Assembly: GCA_963668655.2 (NCBI GenBank)
Contig: CAXXPQ010000004.1
Location: forward strand, 186,001 to 250,000
Origin: G963668655 sp963668655
GTDB taxonomy: Bacteria > Myxococcota_A > SURF-8
Length of the DNA: 64,000 nt
Direction: 5' to 3'
The notes under the pieces were generated by a model. That model was not told where the DNA came from, ran no database searches, and saw only the letters and a program-made list of their open reading frames with translations. Every line of letters begins with the position of its first letter. The first letter of the stretch is position 1. Below are positions 51,501 through 60,071 of the stretch, piece after piece. The translations under genes and the position numbers were made by a program.

Positions 51501-51696
51501 TTTCCCCGTCGTCGTCGCCGTCCTCACCGTCCTCGTCGCCGTCCACGTCGCCGTCGTCGGGCAGGTCGCCGTCGGTGGAGCCGTCGCCGTCCTCATGCAG
51601 ATCCCCATCCTCCGAATCCGTATCTCCGCTGTCTCCGCAGGCCGCCACGAAGAGCAGAAGTAGCAATACGGCGAACTTCAACATCTTGAATTTCAT
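48598..51696 (-). CDS. Large lipoprotein with an esterase fold in apparently circularly permuted order
   Basis: This is a 1032-residue lipoprotein. A signal peptide ends at the lipobox FVAAC. A DGD linker (to about residue 55) precedes a ZU5-like beta domain (about 60-240; VPVGPAVEFKA, VRFRIPF, FGTYQAMIPED). Directly after it comes the nucleophile elbow AFAGISMGATPASL with Ser252, followed by a likely catalytic His377 in GYNHWYYD. Two acidic repeats (CGIDGLCDEDEPGYDAETNP) then form an EF-hand-like insert. The last 170 residues hold what is normally the first half of the fold: YSVALPPGYY, then YPVIYLSHGYG with His891, then DSMIDLIEYIDENY. The Ser-His-oxyanion order is therefore reversed relative to esterase-D/feruloyl-esterase proteins. 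The protein would be surface- or periplasm-anchored. Confidence 0.8.
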   Translation of the reverse strand: MKFKMLKFAVLLLLLFVAACGDSGDTDSEDGDLHEDGDGSTDGDLPDDGDVDGDEDGEDGDDDGEIGPGGTKCKINRHNPDRDILSDDGGITQICDPEDELDGTGVEIGSDELYGDIHLTIRKVADLTVEGWVPVGPAVEFKATALDSSEEVLLETDVRFRIPFVEDMLSEDAVNYHINVVMQLDPEHGVVSGDGNPPFFLPKTPSSIAIDNNKEMLGFDNYYFGTYQAMIPEDILPSEQRRFTYRAFAGISMGATPASLTGMKYADHFDILGPMGGLMDMSHLLYRIYHFNMGGFCTYDEITNGGQATPEEINAFVTNPEIECGYCGLQHNAEDWHNPIRKCFMVPPREMYNQYGSKHTDLSEVLQNEEHAQGYNHWYYDINGGTFDRTNYTEIYRDLTYSFGSMSSYNRESPYFASGLTGDRLQKYLDDVYFQDETTGCKNLQKLMVSDTTHEQYDADYSDPILNFVDAEYNPTGQYPVILFCDGDGKPKEDPMGGDYLIYWNYEDCGIDGLCDEDEPGYDAETNPDPAGDNYNQQTNPTGSENNNRWDENEPGQYEYNDPQWQSRRMDFALAVDFNGNGIRDYGEPVIRQFWEPYEDCGIDGLCDEDEPGYDAETNPDPAGDDYNPYTNPAGKEGNWRWEEGESYQDVGIDGVDDTCPWEDRDDPVACPYDYGEGNGRFDMTPGAANFVADDPRTRIETIEEEELRRLNIWMDGGIRDLFNFLLESDGLAGALNTRLADEGHPTAIYEGFTSLQTPRPDSLGEFRFLKVNYDQIGKNVVVRYGNHEASTSDVDGGDGRHVGIPSQVVFRVQTFYSFCNTHFPNGDFEPVDNYDATELLQNDRFYSESLKREQKYSVALPPGYYTNNVEGGSGQPDICTDRYPVIYLSHGYGMTPEDFAPAIVILFGYMEQGIFQKVISVFPDGKCESPGLCRDDCERACISDPNEAQCRQDCEADRDCANVHRECFRGTFYQNHVATMDDPMGQDQVDGVPRAQIEDSMIDLIEYIDENYCTRPEETLQVDGKTLDALY
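49827..50181 (-). repeat. Two 81-bp direct repeats inside the esterase-like lipoprotein gene
   Basis: Copies at 49827-49908 and 50101-50181 differ at only a few bases and encode the same CGIDGLCDEDEPGYDAETNP segment. A shorter third relative (VGIDGVDDTC) is encoded near 49731. High DNA identity suggests recent duplication or gene conversion. Confidence 0.85.
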
Positions 51697-51882
51697 TATC
51701 TTTTCTCCTATTGGTCTGTAAGGCGTAGGAAGTGGCGATTTCCTAGATTCCCGGATTATAGCGGGATTTTCTTCCGTCTGTCGAGAAAAAAGACAAATAC
51801 GTGTACAAGGCAGGAAATGACGGAGCGCGAACCGAAAACCAATTCAACTCAAATGAAAACAAAATATCGATCGCATCGCCGG

Positions 51883-52545
51883 TCAATCCTCGGAGACGGC
51901 GGCCTGGAAAATGCCGAAAGTCTCCGCGTCGAAAACGGCCAGACTCGCATCCAGATCGCTTGCGGAAGGAACCACGTCGAGCCGCACGACTGCCTCGGAT
52001 CGCCCGGGGTCCAGGGGATCCCCCGCGCGATGAAGAATGGCGATGTCCGAACCGGCCAGATGACCGGCAAGAACAGGAGAAAAGGGAATGCGGAATACGG
52101 CCGGCTCGGAAAGCGTCGCTAAATCGCCCTGATAGAGCGGCAGAGCCCGGAAAAGAATGGCCGGTCCTACAGGCGTATATCCGTCCAGACTCAGATCGTC
52201 GGTCCGGGAAATGGTTATGTGAACGTCGGCGGAAAGCGCCCCGGCGTCCAGGCGGACCATGGCCCCATCCGCTTCGGTTCCTCCCAGGCAGAAGCGCGCC
52301 TCCCCGCCGCTTTCGGCAAGGATATCCACGTCGTTCCAATGGCTTGCATCGCCGCAACGGGATAAAACGATCTCCCGTTCCATCTCCGTTTCGCCATCCA
52401 TGTCCCCGTCCGGTTCGTCCCCGTTTCCGGTGGGAAGTTCGGGCAATTCCGGATCGCCGGGAAGAAGCCCTTTGTCCTTTCCGCCCGTACAGGCGCAGAA
52501 AAGCAGAAAGAAAGTCAGAAATATCAAGATGTTCCGGTTCTGCAT
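51883..52545 (-). CDS. Lipoprotein with ZU5-like domain
   Basis: This is a 220-residue lipoprotein with signal peptide LIFLTFFLLFCAC (lipidated Cys at the end) and a short D/G/E-rich linker. It has one beta domain that is clearly paralogous to the N-terminal domain of the neighbouring 1032-residue protein: GYTPVGPAILFRA against GWVPVGPAVEFKA, AVFRIPF against VRFRIPF, and FGIFQAAVSED against FGTYQAMIPED. It lies 7 bp after the next large lipoprotein gene upstream, so they are co-transcribed. Function is unknown. ZU5-like domains in eukaryotes mediate protein contacts. Confidence 0.78.
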   Translation of the reverse strand: MQNRNILIFLTFFLLFCACTGGKDKGLLPGDPELPELPTGNGDEPDGDMDGETEMEREIVLSRCGDASHWNDVDILAESGGEARFCLGGTEADGAMVRLDAGALSADVHITISRTDDLSLDGYTPVGPAILFRALPLYQGDLATLSEPAVFRIPFSPVLAGHLAGSDIAILHRAGDPLDPGRSEAVVRLDVVPSASDLDASLAVFDAETFGIFQAAVSED

Positions 52546-52552
52546 GAAGTCG

Positions 52553-54448
52553 TTACCGATAGCTGTTGAAACGAACGTAGGAAACGGAGTTGGCCTGCAA
52601 ACGCAGGTGGCCGGAATATGTCACGCCCAGCATGGTGATCTGATCGGCGCCTCCGGAATTGACGGTTCCGTATGCGAAAGCGGTCAGGGGATCCTGGGGC
52701 GGCATGTGCAACCCCACGAACAGCCCGTCCCGATTGGTGGCTTCCCGGGTCAAGAGGGGCATGGGATTGGTCTGGGCGTTGAAATACCCCATCTTTTTCG
52801 GCTGCACCTGCAGGAAACCCACGGTGGCGTTGGAGACGCTGTAGGGCGGATAGCGGCAATCCAGCACGCGCCCCATTACCATGCCGTATCCCAGGGGCAT
52901 GCCTTCCGAAAATCCCAGGCTCTTGGCGAACTGGTCATAGCGCGCCTGTTCCACGGGATTGATGCCGACGTCCACGACCTGCCCCACCGCCGTGTTCGCG
53001 GCGGCCTTGCTGATGAAAATACCCCAATCGAAGGTGGGAACGATTTTCACCAGCGGATCCGAAGAGGTGCGTTGGGAACGCAGCACGATCCACTCTTCCG
53101 TCAGGACGCCGGTGAAGGAAACCTCGCCGTTCGCGTCGGTCGTCCCCGTCATGGCGGGATTGGCCATGCTTTGATCGTAATACAGTTCCACCGTGATACC
53201 GGATTCGTCCCCGATCTCCCAAAGCGGGTTCACCACGGCCTTCAGAGTGAAGGTGGCGGGGCCCGTCGTCCCGTAGTCCGGTCCGTCGCCGACACAGGTG
53301 GTGGCGGGTACGTCCGGAATGTCGATCCAGTTTCCGCCCACCCGGGCATGCACGCCCACCGGATCGTCCGCCAGCGGCAGACAGACCCCCGTGGTCGAGT
53401 CGATGGCATCCGAACGGGCGCAGTATTGTCCCCCGGTGCATTCCGATACGCTCTGGCAATAGGCGGGCAACCACTCGTCGGGCGCGTCCTCTTCCGCGTC
53501 GCCGTCCATGTCGCCGTCTCCGTCGGTATCGTCGTCGCCATCCGAATCCGCGTCGCCGTCTTCCATATCGTCGTCTCCGTCGATATCCGTATCTCCGTCG
53601 GTGGCGTCCTCATCGCCGTCCGTCTCCCCGTCGCCGTCCACCGGAATATCCCGGCAGCCCAGGTCCGACAGGCAGCAGCCGAACGAATCCGCGCAGGGCC
53701 GCGTCTGGGAACAGGAGAAAATCTCCTGCATCTCCTGGCCGTTGATGCGCGTCAGGTTCGACGGACAACCGAAGTCCCCCATGCATTCGGCCACCTGCTC
53801 GTTCACGGTCTTCTTGGGATCTCCCTCGTAGGACGAACACTCCACGGTCTTCTTGCATAAAAGCCAGCAGTCGTCGATGAACACGCCGAAGGTTCCCAGG
53901 GTCTGGGTGACGTGCATCAGCACGCGATGGTTGTTGCCGCCGGCGTCCTGAACGGACTGCTCCGAGGCGGAAACCACTTCCGCCTTGCCGTTGGGCTGAA
54001 GCTTACGCAAGCTGATGGCCTGTTGATTGAAGAAATAATCCAGCTCGGGATCGCCGGGGCCCAGAGGCTCCAGGTGTCTGCCGAACAGGCCGTTCAAATC
54101 CACCACCACGCGAACCGGCGCTTTCAGCGGCAGGGTCGGCTCGATATGGTAAACATCGCTCTGCAACCAATATTGATCCTTGTAGCTGCGATAGGGGATC
54201 TGGGTGATGACGAATTGCGTGGGGCTGTCCACCGATCCTTTCGGAAACTGCACCACCACCCGGCCGTCCTTGGACACCAGTTCCCCCTCAGTGTCGGGAA
54301 GAATCGTGCCGGAAGGCGGCAGGCTCTCGTCCGTGCTTTCCGTTACACACCCCGGCAGAAGAAACATCAGGCCGAGGATCATCGCCAAAAGCAGGCCGCC
54401 GAATCGTATCGGCTCCGGAGTTTCTCTGTAAAAACGTACGCTCGCCAT
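52553..54448 (-). CDS. Large lipoprotein with ZU5-like domain, DGD linker and transthyretin-like C-terminal region
   Basis: This is a 631-residue lipoprotein (signal LLLAMILGLMFLLPGC). The N-terminal ZU5-like domain runs to about residue 195 (VVVQFPKGSVDSPTQFVITQ, LGTFGVFIDD). A cysteine-rich segment with about a dozen Cys follows (195-265), then a DGD linker (268-325) and another Cys-containing segment. The C-terminal half includes a beta-sandwich with VELYYDQSMANPAMTGTTDA and NGEVSFTGVL. It starts the lipoprotein operon that continues with the 220-residue paralogue. It is probably a surface adhesin or scaffold; this is inference. Confidence 0.75.
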   Translation of the reverse strand: MASVRFYRETPEPIRFGGLLLAMILGLMFLLPGCVTESTDESLPPSGTILPDTEGELVSKDGRVVVQFPKGSVDSPTQFVITQIPYRSYKDQYWLQSDVYHIEPTLPLKAPVRVVVDLNGLFGRHLEPLGPGDPELDYFFNQQAISLRKLQPNGKAEVVSASEQSVQDAGGNNHRVLMHVTQTLGTFGVFIDDCWLLCKKTVECSSYEGDPKKTVNEQVAECMGDFGCPSNLTRINGQEMQEIFSCSQTRPCADSFGCCLSDLGCRDIPVDGDGETDGDEDATDGDTDIDGDDDMEDGDADSDGDDDTDGDGDMDGDAEEDAPDEWLPAYCQSVSECTGGQYCARSDAIDSTTGVCLPLADDPVGVHARVGGNWIDIPDVPATTCVGDGPDYGTTGPATFTLKAVVNPLWEIGDESGITVELYYDQSMANPAMTGTTDANGEVSFTGVLTEEWIVLRSQRTSSDPLVKIVPTFDWGIFISKAAANTAVGQVVDVGINPVEQARYDQFAKSLGFSEGMPLGYGMVMGRVLDCRYPPYSVSNATVGFLQVQPKKMGYFNAQTNPMPLLTREATNRDGLFVGLHMPPQDPLTAFAYGTVNSGGADQITMLGVTYSGHLRLQANSVSYVRFNSYR

Positions 54449-54608
54449 CGCTTTCGCCTTCCGCCATGCGGTCCGGATTTTTTGGTTAAGCCCCTCTCGC
54501 GGTGCGGGTTGCGCGCTTCATGTTCGAGCACCCAGAATGGAAGGGCATCCAATTTAATAGGGTATTCCATCCGGCGGCGTCCTGTCAAGCAAACCCGCTA
54601 AGGCGCAA

Positions 54609-54808
54609 GGCGATTGCATTCTATATTTTTTTCCACACTCTTCCGTATTTGCTTCTCTTTTTCCGCTCACCCCGAGTGATTTTTCCGAAGGAAAAATCGT
54701 ATCGAGGGGCGAAACCGAAGGAAACGACGTGGCTAGATACGATTTCGCTTCGCGAAACCACTCGCCATGAGCGGATAACCTTCGACGATTACTGAGAATG
54801 CAATCGCC
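54609..54808. repeat. 200-bp imperfect palindrome with perfect 14-bp ends
   Basis: GGCGATTGCATTCT (54609-54622) is exactly inverted at 54795-54808. Inside, GATACGATTT...CCACTCG...TGAGCGG on the right matches the inverse of the left arm (CCGCTCACCCCGAGTGATTTTTC and following) with mismatches, so most of the element can fold on itself. It lies in the 490-bp gap between divergent genes, which otherwise shows no coding sequence. It is probably a MITE or REP-type element, and it is unrelated in sequence to the 14.7-kb palindrome. Confidence 0.7.
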
Positions 54809-54939
54809 ATGTCATGGAATGGAAACGCTTGCCGAGACGGCGGAATTGTGACATATTAAGCGGCTGGATACGCCCGGGAGAAGAATCCCCGGGAAAACAG
54901 GATAAACGGCAAACAAATGAATACGCGGAGGAAAAAGCT

Positions 54940-56157
54940 TTGAAAATACGGAATGGGATGTTTCTGGCCACGCTCGCGCTGACTCTGGTCGCGGTTCCCC
55001 TCTTCTCCCTTCACGCGGAGCCGCTCGCCAAGGGCCTGCTTCTGCCCATCGTGCCCGGCGAGGAACTCGATCAGGACGATACCGAGCCCATCGATACGGT
55101 TCTGGCCGATAGAATGAAAAAATACCTTCAGATCCAGATCCACACGGTGGAGGATTACCAGGACGAATTCGGCCGCACCCGCGCCGTAAGGCTTTTGCGC
55201 TGCAACAGCGATGAAAAATGCATCGATCGCCGCCTGAAGCGCTCTCCGTACGAGTTCGTCATCGTCGGCAAGGCCGAACGGGGCGGAGAAAAACTGATGG
55301 AGCTTTCCTTCAGGATTTTCAATCTGTTGGACGGCGAAACCAAGCGTAAAAAGGAATTCGAAGCCTTGAAGGGGCAGTTCAAGGACGATCCCGACGCCCG
55401 GGAATGGACCGCCGCGCTTTTACATCCACCCCAGCCGCTGCTGGCCAAGGATGAGGAACGCACCGTGGCCCGGCAGGAGGAAGCCCCGGCCGCCGCGTCC
55501 CCGGTCATGCGCCGCCTGCCCAATATGGCCAGCAAACAGAGCGTTCTGGACGGCCTGAAGGCCGCCTATCAACTCTTCGTCAAGGGAGATATCGCCGGAA
55601 GTCACGCCAAGGTCGTGGCCGTGACCAAGAAACGCTGCGGATGCGACGCCGACGGGCGGGCCTATGGATTCAAAGCCATGCTGGCCGAATTCGAACGGGC
55701 GTACAACGACATCCTCGCCGCGCTGAAAAGCGCCAATTCGAAGGCCATCATCGACAACCTGGAACAGATGAAAGTGCTGGAAGGCCACCTGGCCGAGGAA
55801 GGCGCACGGCTCGGTATCACGGAGAAGAGCAAGTTCGCCAACGAGATGAACTCGCGCTTCGCGGAAGGCTACACGCTCATGGGCAAGGGACTGCTCAAGG
55901 CCGACAAGTACGCCGACGCCCGCGCCACATTCCAGAAAGCCCTGGAATACGACGGAGAATTCGCGGACGCCAAGGACCAACTCGCCAAAATGCCCCAGCA
56001 CGCCCAGATGCTTTTCATGCGCGGAGCCAACATGGTGATGTACGACCCGGAAGCGGCGAAGAAATGGCTGGAAATCGCGGTGGAACTTGCCGACCCAAAA
56101 AGCGATCTTTACGACAAGGCGCTGGAAAAACTGGAAGAAATCAAGGCAATGGAGTAA
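54940..56157 (+). CDS. Exported CsgG/TolB-N-like protein with C-terminal TPR-like helices
   Basis: This is a roughly 405-residue exported protein (signal LATLALTLVAVPLFSLHAEP). Residues 30-160 form an alpha/beta domain (GLLLPIVPGE, AVRLLRCNSDEKCIDRRLKR, YEFVIVGKAERGG) of the kind used by CsgG/TolB-N-like proteins. The last 200 residues are helical, with TPR-like units (ADARATFQKALEYDGEFADA). The start is TTG 54940, eight bases after GGAGG; ATG 54958 is an alternative. The gene forms a tandem with the next, which has the same plan. Function is unknown, perhaps outer-membrane assembly or secretion. Confidence 0.7.
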   Translation: MKIRNGMFLATLALTLVAVPLFSLHAEPLAKGLLLPIVPGEELDQDDTEPIDTVLADRMKKYLQIQIHTVEDYQDEFGRTRAVRLLRCNSDEKCIDRRLKRSPYEFVIVGKAERGGEKLMELSFRIFNLLDGETKRKKEFEALKGQFKDDPDAREWTAALLHPPQPLLAKDEERTVARQEEAPAAASPVMRRLPNMASKQSVLDGLKAAYQLFVKGDIAGSHAKVVAVTKKRCGCDADGRAYGFKAMLAEFERAYNDILAALKSANSKAIIDNLEQMKVLEGHLAEEGARLGITEKSKFANEMNSRFAEGYTLMGKGLLKADKYADARATFQKALEYDGEFADAKDQLAKMPQHAQMLFMRGANMVMYDPEAAKKWLEIAVELADPKSDLYDKALEKLEEIKAME

Positions 56158-56208
56158 CATAAGAAAAATCCGGTCCAACAGATTCAACATTCCTTGAGAG
56201 AAAAAGCG

Positions 56209-59200
56209 ATGGCATTGGGAAATACTTGTCAAAAGCATGTTCGCCGGGGGGTCCGGACGGCTGCGGTCGCCTTGATGCTCCTTTTCGGATTTTCCCATGC
56301 CTGGGCGCAGAATTTCACCCCGAAGGATCCTCCCACCAACCTGCAAATTCAGAAGGGACGCCAGGTCAAGATCGCTTTCGTGGATTTTCACAGCCAACGT
56401 TTTTCGGAGGATCTGTGCAAGGACTGGCTGGCGTACCTGGAATTCGAGCTGACCAACAGCCCCCCCTATGCCGGAAAATACACGATCACGTCCCATCACG
56501 AGGTTCTGGACGTGGTGGAAAAGGAACTGAAAGGCATCCCCCTGGATCCGCTGATCGTTCCCCGCCTGACATCGTTGCTGGGCGTGGATTTCCTGATCTT
56601 CCTGGACGAACGCCTGGAGGGCAAGGACTGGGTTCTGAATACGCGCATGTACAGCGGCCGTTCCGGCGCTTACGTTTCCGATGTCTCGGCGCCGTTGACG
56701 ATGCGCCATCTGCGTTGGACGGCGAACCGGCTGTTGCAGAAGATTCACCGCATCGCCCACGGAACGAGCCTGACGAAGATAGACGACGCCTATCCGGAAG
56801 ACATTCTGCTCCAGGCTTCGCTTCCGCGACTGGCCCGCGTTCTCGATTTCTGCGCAAAGAAGCAGTGTTTGCAGGGCCTGACGGATATCGAATGGATCGC
56901 CGAAAACAACCGCGATCTGTATACCCGGCTGCAAAAACGCACCGGCCTCATCGGCGATCTCATGAGCGAAGCCAAATCGCCCCTGGACATGGCCCGAATC
57001 CGCGTTCTGGAAGGCGCCTCCATGGAAGCCTCGCTCAAGCTCGAATCCCAGTACAAGGAAATTCACTCGAAAAAGGAAAAGCCGACCTACCTGAAATTGA
57101 TCGGGAAACTGTCCATCTTGTTGAACCGACCGGAAAAGGCGACGGAAGTCTTCAAGGAACTGAAAAAACTGGACAAGAAGGATCCTCTGGCGGATCTGGG
57201 CCTGGCCTGGGCGACGCAGGAACTTCAGGGCGCCGACAAGGCCGTTAAGAAACTGGAGGCGATCGGGAAGTATTTTTCCGAAGACCTGCAATATCTGGAA
57301 ATCCTGCTTTCGTGCTATCAGAACCTGAAAGACATCGACAACATCTGGAAGACCAAAGCCCGGATCGCCGCCGCCGTCCAGAACCTTGGGAACCATCTGA
57401 AGGCGGCGGGACTCTGGATGGAACTTTTAGACCACGACTTTCGCCTGGAATGGCTGAATCAGATCGATTTCTCGCTTCTGTCCAAGCAGGAGCGGACCGT
57501 TCTGATGAAAATGCTGAATCAGCAGAACCTGGTTCATGGAATCGAGGAAATCGAGGTTTTCTACAACCTGGCCAAACTGGAACTGGTTTCCGAAAATTAC
57601 CCCAAGGCCCGCCAGATCATGGACGCCGGTCTGAAACTGGACAAAGCCCACCGGAAACTGGTTCACCTGGCCGCCTGGGATGCACTGGAACGGGAAAACG
57701 ACCTGCAACGGGCGATCGAACTGCTGGAGAACGTCCCGATTCGGGAGCGCAATCCCTACCTGCTCGCCCTGACCATGGAAAAAAGCAAGCGCTACGCGGA
57801 AGCCCTGGACATCTGGACATCGGTCAAGTGGGCCGAGAACTGGAAACTGGAAGCCTTGCTGCACCGAGCCGAAAACCTGGTGAAACTGGAAAAAGGAGAT
57901 GACGCGGCGAACATCATCCGTGACGCGCTGGAAATCTACAGCGGACGCGAGGAGCTTCATTTCCTGTCGGCATCGATCCAGAAAGAGGGAGAGGACGCCG
58001 AAAAGAAAAGGAATTCCATGGCCATCGGCTGGCAGCTAAGCGGAAAACCCTACGACTGGAAAGATCTTTCCGGGCATCTCTTCTTTCCCGATTACATTCA
58101 ACTCGTCCTGCCGCTCCCATTGGTCGGGTGGAGGGAAAAGGGAAAGATGGCCTCCGTGGGAAAGGTGATGATTCTGAATGGAACGCCCCTCCCGTCCAGG
58201 GAAGGTTTTCTTCAAAAGTCCAGGAACTTCATCCGGCCGTACATCCATCGGGATGAAAGCCGCATCCACAGCGAAATCAAGCAGGTTCTCTCCACACGAT
58301 TCGATATCGTCGAAAACCGATCGTCGGAACAGGAATTCAGAAAGCTGCTCCAGCCCAGGGTGCAGGGGCATAAAAACAAATACGGCGTTCAGGATCTGGT
58401 GCAACTGGCCAACGCCATGAACGTCGATTCGCTGGTGATCGTCGTGCCGGAGGAAACACCGCTTTTAAGACAGGAAAAACTGAAGACGAAACTGTCGCTC
58501 TATTTCTTCGACGGGATCTCGAACGCTCTGTACAAAACCAGCACCACCCAGACGTTTCCCTTTTTTGAAATCTATCGTTTCAACATCGTTCTGCTGGCGA
58601 TCCCGGGAGTTCTGATCGTTCTGCTGATTCTGATTATCGTCCGCTTTTCCCAGAAAACCCGGCATTGGAAGGATCCGATCCTGAACGCCCAGCATCTCAT
58701 GAAGCAGGCCGATTACTACAAGGCGGCCCAGATTCTGGACAAGCACGGATACGCGGACGATTCCAGCGAGATGATGGGGCACTATTACGTCAAGAAGCAG
58801 GACTACAAAAGCGCGCTCGAAGCCTTCTACAAAGCCAAGGATTACGATAACGCCCTGATCGCCCTGCGTTTCTGCCCCAGCACGGACGAAATCAACAACC
58901 TGGCCGGGGACATCTATTTCCGAAAAAAGGACTTCGGAAACGCGGAAACGTATTTCCGGAAATCCAAGAACCTGCTGGGAATCTCTAAAATCTTCGAGGC
59001 CATGGGCGAATCGAAGAAGGCCGCCCGCGTCCGGGCGCAATTCCATTTCGAATCGAACAACCCGGTGCAGGCCGTCGAGGAATACCGGGCCATCAAGGAC
59101 TATAACCGCGCCGGCGTCGTGTTCTTTTATTACCGGGATTACGAACAGGCCGCCCAGATGTTCGATCAGGCCGGTAACCAGAAAATGTTGAAGAAGTGCC

Positions 59201-59235
59201 AACTTCGCCTGGGACAACGGAAAAAGGGGGAATAA
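56209..59235 (+). CDS. Membrane protein with CsgG-like N-terminus and two TPR arrays either side of a transmembrane helix
   Basis: This is a roughly 1008-residue protein with a signal peptide (ALMLLFGFSHAWAQ). The N-terminal CsgG/TolB-N-like domain is at about residues 35-185 (VKIAFVDFHSQRFSED, VDFLIFLDERLEG). A long TPR superhelix occupies about 200-620, and another alpha/beta domain about 640-775. One transmembrane helix (IVLLAIPGVLIVLLILIIV) is at about 785-810. It ends in a short cytoplasmic TPR array (KAAQILDKHGYADDSSEMMG, DYKSALEAFYKAKDYDNALI). This places TPR repeats on both sides of the inner membrane, suggesting it links envelope and cytoplasmic partners. ATG 56209 was used; a TTG at 56194 is in frame. 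Confidence 0.75.
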   Translation: MALGNTCQKHVRRGVRTAAVALMLLFGFSHAWAQNFTPKDPPTNLQIQKGRQVKIAFVDFHSQRFSEDLCKDWLAYLEFELTNSPPYAGKYTITSHHEVLDVVEKELKGIPLDPLIVPRLTSLLGVDFLIFLDERLEGKDWVLNTRMYSGRSGAYVSDVSAPLTMRHLRWTANRLLQKIHRIAHGTSLTKIDDAYPEDILLQASLPRLARVLDFCAKKQCLQGLTDIEWIAENNRDLYTRLQKRTGLIGDLMSEAKSPLDMARIRVLEGASMEASLKLESQYKEIHSKKEKPTYLKLIGKLSILLNRPEKATEVFKELKKLDKKDPLADLGLAWATQELQGADKAVKKLEAIGKYFSEDLQYLEILLSCYQNLKDIDNIWKTKARIAAAVQNLGNHLKAAGLWMELLDHDFRLEWLNQIDFSLLSKQERTVLMKMLNQQNLVHGIEEIEVFYNLAKLELVSENYPKARQIMDAGLKLDKAHRKLVHLAAWDALERENDLQRAIELLENVPIRERNPYLLALTMEKSKRYAEALDIWTSVKWAENWKLEALLHRAENLVKLEKGDDAANIIRDALEIYSGREELHFLSASIQKEGEDAEKKRNSMAIGWQLSGKPYDWKDLSGHLFFPDYIQLVLPLPLVGWREKGKMASVGKVMILNGTPLPSREGFLQKSRNFIRPYIHRDESRIHSEIKQVLSTRFDIVENRSSEQEFRKLLQPRVQGHKNKYGVQDLVQLANAMNVDSLVIVVPEETPLLRQEKLKTKLSLYFFDGISNALYKTSTTQTFPFFEIYRFNIVLLAIPGVLIVLLILIIVRFSQKTRHWKDPILNAQHLMKQADYYKAAQILDKHGYADDSSEMMGHYYVKKQDYKSALEAFYKAKDYDNALIALRFCPSTDEINNLAGDIYFRKKDFGNAETYFRKSKNLLGISKIFEAMGESKKAARVRAQFHFESNNPVQAVEEYRAIKDYNRAGVVFFYYRDYEQAAQMFDQAGNQKMLKKCQLRLGQRKKGE

Positions 59236-59267
59236 TTCCTCCGTCTCCCCAAAAACAGAAATAAAAA

Positions 59268-60071
59268 ATGATCGTCTCCCTGGTTCAGTTCGCGCCGAAA
59301 CGGCACGATGTCTCTTCCAATCTGGCCGCCATGCGCCGGGCCTTGCCGGACGCCGCCGATCTGATCGTCTATCCGGAACTGGCCACCACGGGCTACCTGT
59401 TCGAGACCCGGGAGGAACTGGAAGCCGTGGCGGAGGACGCCGAAGGCCCCACGTCCCGAGCGCTCGTCGAGCTGGCGAAAGAACGAAACGCCCACCTGGT
59501 TTACGGTTTCGTGGAAAAATCCGGTTCCGGGATGTACAACAGCGCGGCGCTGATCGGACCGAAAGGCGTGGTCGATGTCTACCGCAAGGTTCATCTTTTC
59601 GATCTGGAAACCCGGGTGTTCGACGCGGGAAAAGACGGCTGGCGCGTGAACGAGATTGCGGGCGCCAAGGTCGGGATGATGATCTGTTTCGACTGGATCT
59701 TTCCGGAGGCCGCCCGAAGCCTGGCGCTCCGGGGAGCGGACATCCTATGCCATCCCAGCAACCTGGTTCTGCCCTACTGCCAGGAAGCCATGATAACCCG
59801 CTGCCTGGAAAACCGGGTCTTCGCGGCCACCTGCAACCGCGTGGGAACGGAAAGCGCGGGAGAAATCCGTTTGACCTTCACCGGGAAAAGCCAGATCGTC
59901 TCGCCGGGAGGGAAAAGACTGGCCGCCGCCGACGAGATCGGAACGGAAACGATTTCCGTAGCGCTGGACCCCCACGAGGCGCGCGATAAGCGGCAGACGC
60001 CCAGAAACGATCTGTTCCGGCAGCGTACGCCGGAACTTTATGGAATTCTTACGGAAAAAGGCGAGAAATGA
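59268..60071 (+). CDS. Carbon-nitrogen hydrolase (nitrilase/omega-amidase-like)
   Basis: This 267-residue cytosolic amidase has the full Glu-Lys-Cys catalytic set: Glu in LIVYPELATTGYLF, Lys in YRKVHLFDLETRVFD and Cys in MMICFDWIFPEAARSL. Family members hydrolyse amides such as alpha-keto acid amides, N-carbamoyl compounds or deaminated glutathione. The substrate cannot be told from sequence alone. It starts 33 bp after the TPR gene and overlaps rppH by 4 bp (ATGA). Confidence 0.92.
   Translation: MIVSLVQFAPKRHDVSSNLAAMRRALPDAADLIVYPELATTGYLFETREELEAVAEDAEGPTSRALVELAKERNAHLVYGFVEKSGSGMYNSAALIGPKGVVDVYRKVHLFDLETRVFDAGKDGWRVNEIAGAKVGMMICFDWIFPEAARSLALRGADILCHPSNLVLPYCQEAMITRCLENRVFAATCNRVGTESAGEIRLTFTGKSQIVSPGGKRLAAADEIGTETISVALDPHEARDKRQTPRNDLFRQRTPELYGILTEKGEK

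Noticed and set aside
55420..57396. 658-codon minus-strand frame across the two CsgG/TPR-like genes
   Set aside because: It spans two genes and their spacer on the opposite strand with no motif or plausible start.
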